A DNA stretch of 8,874 nucleotides. Origin: an uncultured Ruminococcus sp. (lineage in GTDB: Bacteria > Bacillota > Clostridia > Oscillospirales > Ruminococcaceae). The stretch spans positions 1 through 8,874 of the forward strand of contig CAMWWG010000031.1 of NCBI GenBank assembly GCA_947177935.1, given 5' to 3'. Below the pieces are notes generated by a model. It ran no database searches, was not told the origin of the DNA, and saw only the letters and a list, made by a program, of their open reading frames with translations. The position numbers and the translations under genes are program-made. Each line of letters opens with the position of its first letter. Positions within the stretch are counted from its first letter, which is position 1. Shown here piece by piece: positions 1 through 6,356 of the stretch.

Positions 1-17
1 AATGGGTAATAATTAAA

Positions 18-46
18 TTCACAGTTGGTACCATAATAAATATAAA
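18..46 (+). promoter_or_regulatory. Possible promoter of the LRR gene
   Basis: TTCACA (18-23) and TATAAA (41-46) are separated by 17 bases, giving a plausible but imperfect sigma-A promoter. Transcription would start near 53, leaving a leader of only about 16 bases in which no Shine-Dalgarno sequence is visible. The region is AT-rich, so chance matches are likely. Confidence 0.3.
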
Positions 47-68
47 ATAAATTACGTATGTATGAACC

Positions 69-764
69 ATGGGATTCAAAATAGAAAATAGTGTATTAAT
101 TAGATACACAGAAGAAGAGGGCGTAACAGAAGTTGTTATTCCGGAGGGTGTGACAAGTATCAGAGACAGAGCATTTTATAATTGTAGAAGTCTGATTTTT
201 GTGATAATTCCGGACAGTGTGACAAGTATCGGAGCGGGTGCATTTTATAATTGCAAAAGTTTAACTTCTGTGACAATTCCGGATAGCGTGACGAATATTG
301 AGGATCATACGTTTTATGAATGCACAAGTTTGATTTCCGTGACAATTCCTGACAGTGTAAAGAATATCGGATACAGGGCGTTTTCAGGATGTACAAACTT
401 AACTTCTATGATATTCCCGGACAGCATGATAAGTATCGGGGAAGGTGCATTTTTGGAGTGTATAAGCCTGACATCCGTGACAATCCCGAACAATGTGACG
501 AGTATTGGAATTTGTGCATTTTCAGGGTGTACAAGTCTGACTTCTGTGACGATTCCGGACGATGTGGCAAGTATCGGAGCAGGTGCTTTTGATGATACAA
601 AGTGGCTTGCAGACTATCCTGATGACCTTGTGATTGCGGGAAACAATGTTTTAATCAAATATAAAGGAAATGATAAAAATGTGATTATTTCAAACAGTGT
701 GATGCGTATCGGAATGGGTGCATTTGAGGGATGCGAAAAACTTAATCTCCGTGACGATTCCTGA
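69..764 (+). CDS. BspA-like leucine-rich-repeat (LRR_5) protein, truncated by a frameshift
   Basis: The 231-residue product is almost wholly made of 23-residue LRR_5 (BspA/TpLRR) units of the pattern xIPDSVTSIGxxAFxxCxSLTSV. There are seven consecutive units, then an insert with the typical W-x3-YPDDLVIAGNNVLIKYKG stretch, then one more unit. The N-terminus (GFKIENSVLIRYT...VVIPEGV) matches the usual opening of short LRR_5 proteins without a signal peptide, which supports the ATG at 69; no clear ribosome binding site precedes it. No signal peptide or membrane segment is seen, so a cytosolic location is inferred. Such modules generally mediate protein-protein contacts; no partner can be named. 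The unit phase shifts by one base near 741-757: the next unit should begin at 756 but begins at 757. The frame therefore stops early at 762-764, and the gene is probably damaged at its 3' end. Confidence 0.75.
   Translation: MGFKIENSVLIRYTEEEGVTEVVIPEGVTSIRDRAFYNCRSLIFVIIPDSVTSIGAGAFYNCKSLTSVTIPDSVTNIEDHTFYECTSLISVTIPDSVKNIGYRAFSGCTNLTSMIFPDSMISIGEGAFLECISLTSVTIPNNVTSIGICAFSGCTSLTSVTIPDDVASIGAGAFDDTKWLADYPDDLVIAGNNVLIKYKGNDKNVIISNSVMRIGMGAFEGCEKLNLRDDS
138..620 (+). repeat. 69-bp tandem repeats encoding LRR units
   Basis: Seven consecutive units begin at 138, 207, 276, 345, 414, 483 and 552, each exactly 69 bases and opening with ATTCCG, ATTCCT, ATTCCC or a close variant. An eighth unit begins near 687 after an insert. 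The similarity is clear at the DNA level (TGTGACAATTCCGGA-type cores), so replication slippage or recombination could change the unit number. The repeats are coding and explained by the LRR protein; they are not a CRISPR array, since they have no unique spacers. Confidence 0.85.
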
Positions 765-861
765 TAATCTGATATGTCCGGATGCAGAAATGTATTCTTC
801 GGAAATTCTCCCCCAACTACTTGCCTTTTCTGGAATTTTGTGTTATAATAAATCAAAATAA
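748..861 (+). pseudogene. Out-of-frame 3' continuation of the LRR gene
   Basis: In the frame one base further on, 748-768 reads SVTIPDN, the exact start of the next LRR unit. The frame then continues open, without LRR signature, to TAA at 859-861. The simplest reading is a one-base insertion in about 741-747 that moved the repeat out of frame. The non-LRR tail (about 30 residues) runs into the duplicated flippase promoter segment that begins near 820, so the native C-terminus has probably been lost. Confidence 0.5.
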
Positions 862-1183
862 ATTTAAAATATAATTAAGATGTGTTTCAATTATTTTAAA
901 TTTCCGGAAAAGAGTGTGAATTATTTGAATAAATATAAAAAACTTGCGGCGAATACCGCAGTGTTCGCCATTGGTTCCTTCGGGTCTAAGATATTATTAC
1001 TGCTGCTTACCAGATTATATACACATAATATTTCCACCGGGGACAACAGTACAAAATCCCTGCTGGAACAGACGGCAAATTTTATCATCCCCATTGCGAC
1101 GTTCTCCATTGCAGAAGCCGTCATTCGTTACGAATTAGACCGGGACTATGACAAACGGGAAGTTTTCATATTGGCTTGTATGG
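820..1183 (+). repeat. Direct repeat copy 1 (flippase promoter and 5' end)
   Basis: This stretch aligns without gaps to 2263-2626 at a constant offset of 1443, with about 9 mismatches by eye (about 97% identity). The run 914-1118 appears identical. It carries the flippase promoter, leader and roughly the first 90 codons. Upstream of 820 the two loci are unrelated. The mismatches that exist cluster at the edges, five of them after 1118. Confidence 0.9.
821..849 (+). promoter_or_regulatory. Promoter of the flippase remnant (copy 1)
   Basis: TTGCCT (821-826) and TATAAT (844-849) are 17 bases apart, with TG one base ahead of the -10 (extended -10). It is the same promoter as at 2264-2292 and lies in the duplicated segment, so it may still transcribe the broken flippase and perhaps read on into the PhzF-family gene. 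Confidence 0.6.
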
Positions 1184-1263
1184 CAGTATTTACACGGCAA
1201 CGAAGAAAACAATGCGGAGTTTTTGGACAAGTTTAATTGCCATTTGTATGAATCTGGTATTGA
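916..1263 (+). pseudogene. Flippase (Wzx/MOP) remnant, internally deleted and frameshifted
   Basis: The 5' part reads like the first roughly 90 residues of the intact flippase (NYLNKYKKLAANTAVFAIG onward). At 1183-1186 it joins directly to sequence matching 3425 onward of the intact gene, so about 799 bases are missing relative to that gene. Because 799 is not a multiple of three, the frame is lost and translation ends at 1234-1236. In the correct frame the 3' piece still reads SIYTATKKTMRSFWTSLIA, matching residues from about 354 of the intact protein. Similarity ends at about 1263. The ribosome binding site is also weakened (AAAAGAG against AAAAGGG). An open frame from ATG 880 exists only because of a single base change and is not a credible gene start. 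The two pieces differ sharply in divergence (97% against about 80%), so this is a mosaic rather than a simple deletion. Confidence 0.85.
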
Positions 1264-1288
1264 TAGAGAATTCAGGACTTTTTATTAA
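1260..1288 (+). promoter_or_regulatory. Possible promoter of the PhzF-family gene
   Basis: TTGATA (1260-1265) and TATTAA (1283-1288) are spaced by 17 bases. A start near 1295 would give a short leader containing the ribosome binding site at 1302-1307. The -35 overlaps the last bases of the flippase remnant. The -10 matches only part of the consensus, so read-through from the copy 1 promoter is an alternative. Confidence 0.4.
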
Positions 1289-1315
1289 ATCGAAATTTAG
1301 TGAGGTGTCATTATT

Positions 1316-2092
1316 ATGAAACAATATATTGTAGATGCTTTTGCAGATAAGATTTTTGAAGGAAATCCGGCTGCCGTCTGCGTTATGGATAAGTGGCTGT
1401 CTGATGATATTATGAAAAAAATAGCGATTGAAAATAATTTATCGGAAACAGCGTTTGTTGTAAAAGAGGAAAACTTCTATAAATTACGCTGGTTTACTCC
1501 TGGAGGAGAAATAGATTTATGCGGACATGCAACATTGGGAACTGCATTTGTGATTGCCAATTATTACGATACAAATGCCACTGATTTTAGGTTTCATACA
1601 TTAAGCGGAATTTTAAATGTAAAAAAAAGTAGCGAATTGTTTGAGATGAATTTTCCGTCACGTATGCCAAAAAAGATAAAAGTGACAAAAGAAATGCTTT
1701 TCGCATTAGGAGAAGAACCCAACGAAGTGTATTTGAGTCGGGATCTGATGTTTGTCTTTGATGATGAAGATTTTGTAAAGAATTATACACCTGACTGGAC
1801 AAAGCTATGTGCTGTGAAGGAAGGCATTGGTTTTTTAATCACTGCTCCTTCTAAAGAATATGATTTTGTATCACGTTGTTTTTTTCCAAAAATCAAAGTA
1901 AATGAAGATCCTGTTTGTGGGTCGGCACATTGTAATTTTATACCATACTGGTCTCAAAGACTCAATAAGAAAGTGATGATATCCCGTCAGGTGTCAAAAC
2001 GAGGAGGAACCCTTTTTTGTGAGGATCACGGAGAACGAGTTATTATTAAAGGAAAAGTGGTTCTATATAGTATAGCAGATATTAATATATAA
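1316..2092 (+). CDS. PhzF family epimerase/isomerase
   Basis: The 258-residue protein belongs to the PhzF/YddE family (diaminopimelate-epimerase-like fold, two similar halves). Visible signatures are the opening VDAF-x4-GNPAAVC, the NLSETAF motif with the likely catalytic Glu44, the FTPGGEIDLCGHATLG motif (residues 60-75) and NEDPVCGSAHC (196-206), where most members have DPVTGSAH. The length is normal or slightly short for the family (about 260-300). Family members are cytosolic and cofactor-free; PhzF itself isomerises a phenazine precursor, but most members have no known substrate, and no phenazine genes are present here. The start is fixed by GAGGTG at 1302-1307, eight bases before ATG. 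The gene is AT-rich compared with the flippase and GH94 genes, stands between two flippase copies and ends just before a strong terminator, so it looks like an independent, possibly acquired unit. Confidence 0.9.
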   Translation: MKQYIVDAFADKIFEGNPAAVCVMDKWLSDDIMKKIAIENNLSETAFVVKEENFYKLRWFTPGGEIDLCGHATLGTAFVIANYYDTNATDFRFHTLSGILNVKKSSELFEMNFPSRMPKKIKVTKEMLFALGEEPNEVYLSRDLMFVFDDEDFVKNYTPDWTKLCAVKEGIGFLITAPSKEYDFVSRCFFPKIKVNEDPVCGSAHCNFIPYWSQRLNKKVMISRQVSKRGGTLFCEDHGERVIIKGKVVLYSIADINI

Positions 2093-2097
2093 ATTGC

Positions 2098-2203
2098 CAC
2101 TTTTCAAGTTAAAAAAATATCAAGTAAAAAATAAAATAGTGAACCGCTCCATAGAAAGTGGGATCAAGGAGCAGTTCACTATTTTTTCCTGACTTGGAAA
2201 GTG
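2098..2203. repeat. Nested imperfect palindrome around the phzF terminator
   Basis: Outer arms CACTTTTCAAGT (2098-2109) and ACTTGGAAAGTG (2192-2203) pair over 12 positions with one T-G pair, and enclose the 18-bp terminator stem. A second CAAGT (2121-2125) could pair with ACTTG (2192-2196) instead. The loops between outer and inner stems are unequal (23 and 6 bases). It may be an extended terminator or the relic of a small inverted-repeat element; no clear target duplication was seen. Confidence 0.45.
2133..2187 (+). terminator. Rho-independent terminator after the PhzF-family gene
   Basis: AAAATAGTGAACCGCTCC (2133-2150) pairs with GGAGCAGTTCACTATTTT (2168-2185) with a single mismatch and a 17-base loop, followed by more T residues to 2187. 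The flanking A and T runs mean it could stop transcription from both directions. It separates the PhzF-family gene from the flippase promoter at 2264. Confidence 0.8.
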
Positions 2204-2262
2204 ATGTCTCTTTTATTGAAATATCAGGAAAATCACTCCGACAGGAAATCTGCCAGGAAATG

Positions 2263-2626
2263 CTTGCCTTTTCAGGAATTTTGTGTTATAATAAATGAAA
2301 ATAAATTTAAAATATAATTAAGATATGTTTCAATTATTTTAAATTTCCGGAAAAGGGTGTGAATTATTTGAATAAATATAAAAAACTTGCGGCGAATACC
2401 GCAGTGTTCGCCATTGGTTCCTTCGGGTCTAAGATATTATTACTGCTGCTTACCAGATTATATACACATAATATTTCCACCGGGGACAACAGTACAAAAT
2501 CCCTGCTGGAACAGACGGCAAATTTTATCATCCCCATTGCGACGTTCTCCATTGCAGAAGCTGTCATCCGTTACGGATTAGACCGGGACTATGACAAACG
2601 GGAAGTTTTCACATCGGCTTGTATGG
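2263..2626 (+). repeat. Direct repeat copy 2 (promoter and 5' end of the intact flippase)
   Basis: This is the partner of 820-1183 in the same orientation. The two copies bracket about 1.08 kb holding the flippase 3' remnant, the PhzF-family gene and its terminator. Recombination between them would delete 1443 bases and leave one intact flippase with its promoter. Confidence 0.9.
2264..2292 (+). promoter_or_regulatory. Flippase promoter
   Basis: TTGCCT (2264-2269), a 17-base spacer, then TATAAT (2287-2292) preceded by TG at 2284-2285 (extended -10). Transcription should begin near 2299, giving an AT-rich leader of roughly 65 bases with no obvious hairpin. The motif CAGGAA occurs at 2225, 2242, 2254 and 2273, around and inside this promoter. 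Confidence 0.7.
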
Positions 2627-3792
2627 TAGAATTCATGGGGATTTTTGTGATGCTGTTGTTTTCACCGGTATTATATCTGCTGCCGTATGCTGATGGTTAT
2701 GTGCCCTTGTTATTGCTGTATGTTTTGGCATCATCCTTCCGGCAGTTAAATTCGCAGTTCGTCCGGGCAAGAGGACTTGTCAGGCTGTTTGCATTGGATG
2801 GGATTCTTGCGACACTGTCTCTGTTTGTATTTAATATTCTGTTTATCTCCGTCCTGCATCTGGGTGTCACAGGTTTCATGATGGCAGTCTTCCTGTCGGA
2901 TTTCTGTTCAGGGATGTTTCTCTGGATTGTCGCAGGACTGGGAAAATTTTTTGATTTGCGTTATTATCATCCGCAGATCACAAAAATGATGTTACGGTTT
3001 TCCATTCCCATGATTCCCACGGCGGTTCTGTGGATCATCACCGGATTTTCAGATCGTCTCTTCGTCCGGTATATGGCGGATTTTTCCCTGAGTGCGGACG
3101 TGGGGGATGTTGCCGCCGGAATCTATGATGCGGCGTCGAAAGTTCCGAATTTGATTTCAATGGTTTCGACGATTTTCTTTCAGGCATGGAACATGTCCGC
3201 AATTTCAGAAAATAATGCGCAGGATCGGAGCATTTTCTATTACCGGATTTTCTCGGCGTATCAGTCCATTATGTTCCTGGGTGCAGGTTTCATGATTGCA
3301 CTTGTCAAACCCTTGTCAGCGATTCTGATTGATGCAAGCACAGATCCGGCGTATGCAAGAGCCTATGAATTCACGCCAGTGCTGATTATCGGCGTTCTGA
3401 TGATGAGTCTGAATCAGTTCTTAAGCAGTATTTATACCGCAACGAAGAAAACAACGCACAGTTTCTGGACGAGTCTGATTGCCGCCTGTGTAAATCTGGT
3501 TCTGAATGTGATTTTAATTTATCTGTGGGGCGTACACGGCGCTGTCATTGCCACATTTGTGAGTTATTTTGTGTGTTATGTCGTCCGGATTGTGGACACA
3601 CGGAGATTAATTTATTTTAGAGTCTATTACGGACGATTTGCGCTGAATCTGGGAGTGTTATTTTTTATGAGCATTATGGCAATCAAAGAGCCGGCCGGAT
3701 TGATTCCGACACAGGTATTTTGTCTGATTTTTCTGATCATTTTTAATTCCAGTGCGATTCTCCAGACGGTGAAGAAATTACTGAAACGATAA
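2368..3792 (+). CDS. Polysaccharide flippase, MOP/Wzx-type multidrug/oligosaccharidyl-lipid exporter
   Basis: This is a very hydrophobic protein of 474 residues from TTG 2368, or 477 from GTG 2359, with about 14 likely membrane helices, as expected for RfbX/Wzx-type members of the MOP superfamily. The N-terminal LAANTAVFAIGSFGSKILLLLLTRLYT motif is the classic first helix of these proteins. The central FSIPMIPTAVLWIITGFSDRLFVRYM and the later LSSIYTATKKTTHSFWTSLIAACVNLVLN are also typical, and the C-terminus is basic. Family members move lipid-linked oligosaccharide repeat units across the cytoplasmic membrane for capsule, exopolysaccharide or teichoic-type polymers. TTG at 2368 is preferred because AAAAGGG (2351-2357) lies 10 bases before it, while GTG 2359 would be almost on top of that site. 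No glycosyltransferases are adjacent, so the exported glycan is unknown. It has its own promoter and stands in tandem with a damaged near-copy. Confidence 0.88.
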   Translation: MNKYKKLAANTAVFAIGSFGSKILLLLLTRLYTHNISTGDNSTKSLLEQTANFIIPIATFSIAEAVIRYGLDRDYDKREVFTSACMVEFMGIFVMLLFSPVLYLLPYADGYVPLLLLYVLASSFRQLNSQFVRARGLVRLFALDGILATLSLFVFNILFISVLHLGVTGFMMAVFLSDFCSGMFLWIVAGLGKFFDLRYYHPQITKMMLRFSIPMIPTAVLWIITGFSDRLFVRYMADFSLSADVGDVAAGIYDAASKVPNLISMVSTIFFQAWNMSAISENNAQDRSIFYYRIFSAYQSIMFLGAGFMIALVKPLSAILIDASTDPAYARAYEFTPVLIIGVLMMSLNQFLSSIYTATKKTTHSFWTSLIAACVNLVLNVILIYLWGVHGAVIATFVSYFVCYVVRIVDTRRLIYFRVYYGRFALNLGVLFFMSIMAIKEPAGLIPTQVFCLIFLIIFNSSAILQTVKKLLKR

Positions 3793-3796
3793 TATC

Positions 3797-3830
3797 ATAT
3801 CCTGTAAAATTTCTTGACAATCCGGGATAT
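3797..3830. promoter_or_regulatory. Possible operator: inverted repeat around the GH94 -35 box
   Basis: ATATCCTG (3797-3804) and CGGGATAT (3823-3830) form an 8-base inverted repeat with one T-G pair. The left arm is upstream of the -35 and the right arm sits in the spacer of the GH94 promoter. There is no T run after it, so a terminator for the flippase is unlikely. It could bind a repressor, or it may be chance. Confidence 0.25.
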
Positions 3831-3842
3831 CTGTGCTATAAT
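3814..3842 (+). promoter_or_regulatory. GH94 promoter, near-consensus
   Basis: A perfect TTGACA (3814-3819), a 17-base spacer and a perfect TATAAT (3837-3842) with TG at 3834-3835 make this the strongest promoter in the window. It starts just after the flippase stop, so GH94 is transcribed on its own. The leader of about 55 bases is AT-rich and ends in AGGAGG at 3891-3896. Confidence 0.85.
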
Positions 3843-3904
3843 GATAAAAAATAAAACAAAATTATTGCTTTTTTATTGATTTTTTAATTCAGGAGGAAAT
3901 TTTC

Positions 3905-6301
3905 ATGCAGTATGGTCATTTTGATCTCAAAAACAAAGAATATGTCATCACAAATCCTGACACGCCGGCGCCCTGGGTCAATTATCTGGGATCGCCCGAA
4001 TACGGCGCAATTATCTCTAACAATGCCGCAGGCTACAGCTTCGTCAAATCCGGTGCAAACGGTAGAATTACCAGATTCCGTTTTAATTCCATGATGGCAC
4101 TCCCCGGCAGATATATCTACCTGAGAGATGCACAGTCCGGCGATTACTGGTCGGCAACCTGGCAGCCCGTGGGCAAGGATCTCAAAGAGTATAAGAGTGA
4201 ATGCCGCCATGGTACGGCGTATTCTGTTATGACAAGCAACTATGCAAAGATCCGCACAGAGACGGCTTATTATGTCCCGTCCGGACAGACCTATGAAGTC
4301 TGGAGATGTCGTGTCACAAATCAGGATGCTGTCGTCAGAAAACTGTCTGTCTTCGGCTTTGTGGAATTCACAAATGACAGCAATTATGAACAGGATCAAA
4401 TCAATCTTCAGTACACGCAGTTCATCACCAGGACGGAACGAAAAGGCAACAAGATTTTACAGCATATCAATGAATTTTCTGAAGTCCAGGCAGACGGCTC
4501 AAATCATAAGGAACGTTTTTTTGGTTTAGCTGGTGCAGATGTGACGGACGCCTGCGGCAGTCTGGAAAAATTCATTGGCGCTTACCGGACATACAGCAAT
4601 CCGATCATGGTAGAACAGGGAACTTGCAATGATGAAATGAATTTCAATGCCAATTCCTGCGGCGCACTCCGGACAGAACTGGAATTACAGCCCGGTGAAA
4701 CAAAAGAATTGATCTATCTTTTGGGACAGAAAACGGATGCAGAATCAGATATCATTCTGGAAGCCTATGCAGAAAAGAACAGAGTGGATGCGGAACTGAA
4801 AGAACTGAAAACTTACTGGCACAGTAAATTATCTAATTTTGAAGTCGAAACGCCGTCCGAGGCATTTAATAATATGCTCAATGTCTGGAATGCGTACCAG
4901 TGCTTTATTACGTTTATCTGGTCAAGAGCGGCATCATTCTCTTATTGTGGATTGCGCAATGGTTACGGTTATCGTGACACCGTCCAGGATATTCAGGGAA
5001 TTATCCATCTTGATCCGGAAATGGCACGGAAAAAAATTGAGTTTATGCTGTCTGCTCAGGTCGATAACGGCGCAGGGCTGCCGCTTGTGAAATTCACTCA
5101 CAATGCCGGACACGAGAACACCCCGGATGATCCGGAGTATGTCAAGGAAACCGGACATCCGTCCTATCGTGCGGACGATGCACTGTGGTTGTTCCCGACC
5201 ATCCGGAAATATATCGGCGAGACCGGCAACACGGCATTCCTGAATAAAGTAATTGTCTATGCCAATGGCGGTTCGGCAACAGTCTATGAACATCTCAAGA
5301 AAGCGATTGATTTCTCCCTGACGCATATGGGAAAACACCACATGCCGGCAGGATTGCACGCTGACTGGAACGACTGCTTACGGCTCGGCGCAGAGGGAGA
5401 ATCTACATTTGTGGCATTCCAGTTATATGATGCCATGAACATTCTTCGAGACATGGCAGAATCCCGGCAGGATCAGGATTATATCCAGTATCTTGACCAG
5501 GAGCAGGAAGCATTAAGAGAAGCTCTGGCATCCTGTTGGGATGAAAACAGATTCATCCGTGGTATCCGGGAGGATGATGTGATTGTCGGCAAAAAGAGCG
5601 ATCTGGAAGCGAACATGTGGCTCAATCCCCAAAGCTGGAGTGTGATTTCCGGGTTTGCGGATGCCGATCAGGCAGAATCTGCGATGAACAGCGTTCATGA
5701 AATCCTGAACACGCCCTACGGCGCAAAATTATTAGATCCTCCGTACAAACAGCACCATTTTGACGGGGCATTAATGCAGGTTTATAATCCGGATACGAAA
5801 GAAAACGGCGGCATTTTCTCTCAGACACAAGGCTGGCTGATTCTTGCGGAGAGTCTGCTCGGACACGGTGATAGAGCGTTCCAGTATTTTTGCGAAACAT
5901 CTCCGGCAATGTTCAACGATAAAGCGGAAATCCGTGGAATTGAACCCTATGCACACGGACAGTTCACAGAAAGCAAAGAATCTCCGTTTGCAGGACGTTC
6001 CCATGTGCATTGGCTGACAGGAACAGCATCTACTGTCATGGTTGGCTGCGTGGAAGGCATCTGTGGCATCCGACCGGATGCAGATGGTATTCTGATTGAT
6101 CCGTCTATTCCTCATGAATGGGAAAGTTTCCGCATCCGGAAGAATTTCCGTGGCAAAATGCTCAGCATTCTTGTGCAGAATCCCAATCATGTGCAGTCCG
6201 GTGTGAAATCTGCAAGTCTGAATCAGAAAGCACAGAAAAATTCCTATTTTAAATTCTCTGACTTGCAGGACATCAACGAAATTATCATTATACTTGGATA
6301 A
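3905..6301 (+). CDS. GH94 disaccharide phosphorylase (cellobiose / N,N'-diacetylchitobiose phosphorylase-like)
   Basis: This full-length (798 residues) glycoside hydrolase family 94 protein would cleave a beta-linked disaccharide with inorganic phosphate in the cytosol, yielding a sugar 1-phosphate and saving one ATP. The N-terminal beta-sandwich opens with YGHFD...EYVITNPDTPAPWVNYLG and contains YLRDAQSGDYWSATWQPV, close to chitobiose phosphorylases. The (alpha/alpha)6 barrel has GYRDTVQD (R357, D358) and HADWNDC (485-491), which carries the family general acid, probably D490. WLTGTA (703-708, T705-G706) is part of the phosphate site, and the protein ends in the usual short beta strand plus LG. 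One oddity is IFSQTQGW, where cellobiose and chitobiose phosphorylases have IFxHxNPW: Q640 replaces the phosphate-site His. Substrate (cellobiose, chitobiose, cellobionic acid or another) cannot be settled by eye. AGGAGG at 3891-3896, eight bases before ATG, fixes the start. There is no signal peptide. Confidence 0.92.
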   Translation: MQYGHFDLKNKEYVITNPDTPAPWVNYLGSPEYGAIISNNAAGYSFVKSGANGRITRFRFNSMMALPGRYIYLRDAQSGDYWSATWQPVGKDLKEYKSECRHGTAYSVMTSNYAKIRTETAYYVPSGQTYEVWRCRVTNQDAVVRKLSVFGFVEFTNDSNYEQDQINLQYTQFITRTERKGNKILQHINEFSEVQADGSNHKERFFGLAGADVTDACGSLEKFIGAYRTYSNPIMVEQGTCNDEMNFNANSCGALRTELELQPGETKELIYLLGQKTDAESDIILEAYAEKNRVDAELKELKTYWHSKLSNFEVETPSEAFNNMLNVWNAYQCFITFIWSRAASFSYCGLRNGYGYRDTVQDIQGIIHLDPEMARKKIEFMLSAQVDNGAGLPLVKFTHNAGHENTPDDPEYVKETGHPSYRADDALWLFPTIRKYIGETGNTAFLNKVIVYANGGSATVYEHLKKAIDFSLTHMGKHHMPAGLHADWNDCLRLGAEGESTFVAFQLYDAMNILRDMAESRQDQDYIQYLDQEQEALREALASCWDENRFIRGIREDDVIVGKKSDLEANMWLNPQSWSVISGFADADQAESAMNSVHEILNTPYGAKLLDPPYKQHHFDGALMQVYNPDTKENGGIFSQTQGWLILAESLLGHGDRAFQYFCETSPAMFNDKAEIRGIEPYAHGQFTESKESPFAGRSHVHWLTGTASTVMVGCVEGICGIRPDADGILIDPSIPHEWESFRIRKNFRGKMLSILVQNPNHVQSGVKSASLNQKAQKNSYFKFSDLQDINEIIIILG

Positions 6302-6309
6302 TCAGTATG

Positions 6310-6343
6310 AACTCTCCCCCACCTAAAGAGGTGGGGGAGAGTT
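6310..6343. terminator. Perfect 15-bp hairpin between convergent genes
   Basis: AACTCTCCCCCACCT (6310-6324) and AGGTGGGGGAGAGTT (6329-6343) are perfect reverse complements around the loop AAAG. The stem lies 8 bases after the GH94 stop and 13 bases from the end of the minus-strand dockerin gene, so a two-way terminator is the obvious role. No T run follows on either strand, which is unusual. C5/G5 hairpins of this kind also occur at the ends of IS200/IS605-type elements, but no transposase or tnpB is present. Confidence 0.6.
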
Positions 6344-6356
6344 TCCCAAGGTTTAT

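Noticed and set aside
160..600. Long open frames on the minus strand and in other frames opposite the LRR gene
   Set aside because: They mirror the repeat periodicity of the real gene and show no independent domains or ribosome binding sites.
138..620. CRISPR-like regular repeats
   Set aside because: The 69-bp periodicity is continuous coding sequence for LRR units in one frame, with no unique spacers and no cas genes.
880..1236. A 118-codon open frame from ATG 880 as a separate small membrane protein gene
   Set aside because: The ATG arises from a one-base difference from copy 2, it has no ribosome binding site, and the frame is the 5' end of a flippase run out of frame after a deletion junction.
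3843..3904. Riboswitch or attenuator in the GH94 leader
   Set aside because: The leader is short and AT-rich, with no stable hairpin or recognised motif.
3884..6190. Several 60-170 codon open frames antisense or out of frame within the GH94 gene
   Set aside because: They lack recognisable domains and starts, and the GH94 frame is full length with clear motifs; they are shadows of its codon bias.
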